Assembly: GCF_017948485.1 (NCBI RefSeq)
Contig: NZ_JAFFSX010000002.1
Location: 248,001-312,000, forward strand
DNA from: Streptomyces sp. GESEQ-35
GTDB lineage: Bacteria; Actinomycetota; Actinomycetes; Streptomycetales; Streptomycetaceae
Length of the DNA: 64,000 nucleotides
Reading direction: 5' to 3'
The notes beneath the pieces are model-generated. The model did not search any database, was not told the origin of the DNA, and saw only the letters and a list, made by a program, of their open reading frames with translations. Positions 62,816-64,000 of this stretch are shown here, in pieces. Position numbers and translations under genes: made by a program. Numbering within the stretch: position 1 is the stretch's first letter; each line of letters opens with the position of its first letter.

Positions 62816-62834
62816 GGAAGCGGTTACCGCTTCC
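62816..62834. terminator. 19-bp palindrome between convergent genes
   Basis: GGAAGCGGT-T-ACCGCTTCC, ten bases after the YihY-like stop. It overlaps the TAA stop of the minus-strand NmrA-like gene (62824-62826). It can form a compact 9-bp stem and likely ends transcription from both sides. Confidence 0.5.
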
Positions 62835-63660
62835 AGACCTCGTCCGCCGCGGATTCCCGTACGAACTCCGAGAAGTCCCGGGCCTCCCGTCCCAGCACCT
62901 GCCGCACCCCGTACGTGACCTGGGCGTTGTGCCCGTCCAGCAGCCCCGCGAAGACCTCCACCAGGAAGTCCGCCTCCTCGGCCGGAACCCCCATGCCGGT
63001 CAGGAACTCCCCGTAGGCCCGGGCCGGCACCGGCGTGTACGTCAGCTCGCTCCCGGTGGCCGCGGCGATCTCCGCCACCGCCTCCCGGAAGCTCAGCAGC
63101 CGTGGCCCCGTCAGCTCCAGCGTCCGCCCCACATACAGGTCCCCGGACGTCAGCACAGCAGCGACCACGTCCCCGATGTCCCGCACGTCGAGGAACGGCT
63201 CGGGCACCTCACCGGCCGGGAACACCAGCTCGCCCGTCTGCACCAGCCCCTCCACCAGCGGCCCCTCGCTGAAGTTCTGCGCGAACCACGCGCACCGCAC
63301 GATCGTCCAGTCCGCCCCGGACGACGTCAGCGCCTCCTCGGTCGCCAGCGCCTGCTCCTCGCCCCGCGCCGACAGCAGCACCAGCCGGCGTACGCCCAGT
63401 CCCACCGCCTCCCGGGCGAGCGCGCCGATGCCCTCGGCCGCCGCCGGGGAGCCGACGTCGGACGGGTACATCAGGTACGCCGCGTCGGCGTCGCGCAGGG
63501 TGTCCGCCCAGGTCGTCGGGTTCTCCCAGTCGAAACCGCGGGCGCGGGACGCCGCGCGCACGGTCAGGCCGGCGCTCCGCAGGGCGTCGGCGACCCGGCT
63601 GCCGGTCCGCCCGGAGGCGCCGGTCACCACAACTGTCGTCTTCTGCGTGTTTTCCGTCAT
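62824..63660 (-). CDS. NAD(P)-binding NmrA-like atypical SDR
   Basis: A 278-residue oxidoreductase-like protein with the glycine-rich motif VVVTGASGRTGSRVADALRS at its N-terminus and an NmrA/QorB-like body (LVLLSARGEEQALATEEALT, DWTIVRCAWFAQNFSEGPLV, PFLDVRDIGDVVAAVLTSGD). Members are quinone or isoflavone reductases or redox sensors. The ATG at 63660 (MTENTQKTTV) is used; a TTG four codons upstream is possible. It is divergent from an AraC-type regulator gene, a frequent arrangement in Streptomyces in which the regulator controls the reductase. Confidence 0.88.
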   Translation of the reverse strand: MTENTQKTTVVVTGASGRTGSRVADALRSAGLTVRAASRARGFDWENPTTWADTLRDADAAYLMYPSDVGSPAAAEGIGALAREAVGLGVRRLVLLSARGEEQALATEEALTSSGADWTIVRCAWFAQNFSEGPLVEGLVQTGELVFPAGEVPEPFLDVRDIGDVVAAVLTSGDLYVGRTLELTGPRLLSFREAVAEIAAATGSELTYTPVPARAYGEFLTGMGVPAEEADFLVEVFAGLLDGHNAQVTYGVRQVLGREARDFSEFVRESAADEVWKR

Positions 63661-63740
63661 GCATCCAGTCAACGGCCCCGTGCTTCAACAGCCCATCGCT
63701 GAACGGCTCATTCCCATACGAGCGCGTCTACGCTGGCCCC

Positions 63741-64000
63741 ATGGACGCTCTCGCAGGCCTTCTCGAGGGTCCACGCGCGCGTGGCGCCTTCATGATCCGT
63801 GCGTGCTTCGAACCGCCCTGGGCGATTCGCATCGAGGACCGCGCCCCGCTGACGGTGATGCTGATGGTCCGCGGCGGCATGTGGATCATGCCGGACACGG
63901 GGGAGCGGGTCCGGCTGGCCCCCGGTGACCTGTCCATCGCCCGCGGCCCGGACTTCTACACCTGCGCCGACGACCCGGGCACGGCCCCGCAGGCCCTGAT
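63741..64000 (+). CDS. AraC-family regulator, N-terminal cupin domain only
   Basis: The first 86 codons are in the window; the gene continues to the right. MDALAGLLEGPRARGAFMIR followed by CFEPPWAIRIEDRAPLTVML and RLAPGDLSIARGPDFYTCAD matches the cupin-6 ligand domain at the start of AraC regulators that sit beside oxidoreductase genes. The DNA-binding part is not visible. The 80-base divergent gap to the NmrA-like gene probably holds its binding sites. The motif CACGCGCGCGTG occurs near codon 11 (63772-63783). Confidence 0.8.
   Translation, partial: MDALAGLLEGPRARGAFMIRACFEPPWAIRIEDRAPLTVMLMVRGGMWIMPDTGERVRLAPGDLSIARGPDFYTCADDPGTAPQAL

Overview
The window looks like a chromosomal segment of a Streptomyces. 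Base composition is very GC-rich with G/C at almost every third codon position, GTG/TTG starts and 4-base ATGA/GTGA gene overlaps are common, and the gene content is typical of the genus: two-domain geosmin synthase, an SSI-type subtilisin inhibitor, a DUF6230 protein, a SAV2148-type HEPN protein, a TTA-containing ArpA/ScbR-like regulator and a macrolide glycosyltransferase. No rRNA, tRNA, CRISPR array, phage or transposase gene was seen.

Layout. 1-4.6 kb: secreted proteins (truncated DUF6230 gene, a small exported protein, an AA10 copper polysaccharide monooxygenase, a subtilisin with P-domain). 4.7-8 kb: a gamma-butyrolactone-receptor-like TetR regulator, a DUF89 phosphatase and a cytochrome P450. 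8.1-12.2 kb: an NMT1/TauT-type ABC importer with two permeases, split by a 153-bp tandem repeat array. 12.2-18.9 kb: exported EEP hydrolase, geosmin synthase, PDZ protein, M24 peptidase and a kinase-like protein lacking both catalytic aspartates. 19-30.7 kb: the glycogen-to-trehalose genes treZ, treY and glgX, interleaved with an FHA protein, two convergent M14-type peptidases around a subtilisin inhibitor, and a C-terminally short MFS protein. 30.8-36.2 kb: two adjacent secreted genes that together look like a copper amine oxidase split in two, then HEPN, exonuclease and phosphotransferase genes. 36.3-46.4 kb: a sugar ABC importer without its own ATPase, a macrolide glycosyltransferase, an MMPL transporter, small conserved proteins, an aldo/keto reductase and a ketopantoate-reductase-like gene carrying an in-frame MITE-like insertion. 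46.4-55.8 kb: one minus-strand assimilatory sulfur block, read as leader peptide, cysI, a zinc-ribbon protein of 59 residues, cysH, cysC, cysD, cysN, a second short ORF ending Cys-Val-Cys-stop, then a sulfonate/taurine ABC importer and a sirohydrochlorin chelatase. 55.9-64 kb: GNAT enzyme, exported protein, GAF regulator, AidB-type acyl-CoA dehydrogenase, a second MITE-like element, a YihY/BrkB membrane protein, an NmrA-like reductase and the start of a divergent AraC-type regulator.

How the genes fit together. GlgX debranches glycogen, TreY converts the maltodextrin end to a trehalosyl unit and TreZ releases trehalose. In the sulfur block, SsuABC-like proteins import organosulfur compounds, CysDN and CysC activate sulfate, CysH and CysI reduce it to sulfide, and the CbiX-like chelatase supplies the siroheme needed by CysI. 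The less ordinary features are the split copper amine oxidase, the two cysteine-containing leader ORFs, two MITE-like elements sharing the terminus GGGCCTGT, the 153-bp repeat array inside an ABC operon, and the peptidase/inhibitor/peptidase arrangement. All functional calls rest on reading the sequence and family knowledge; no search was run.
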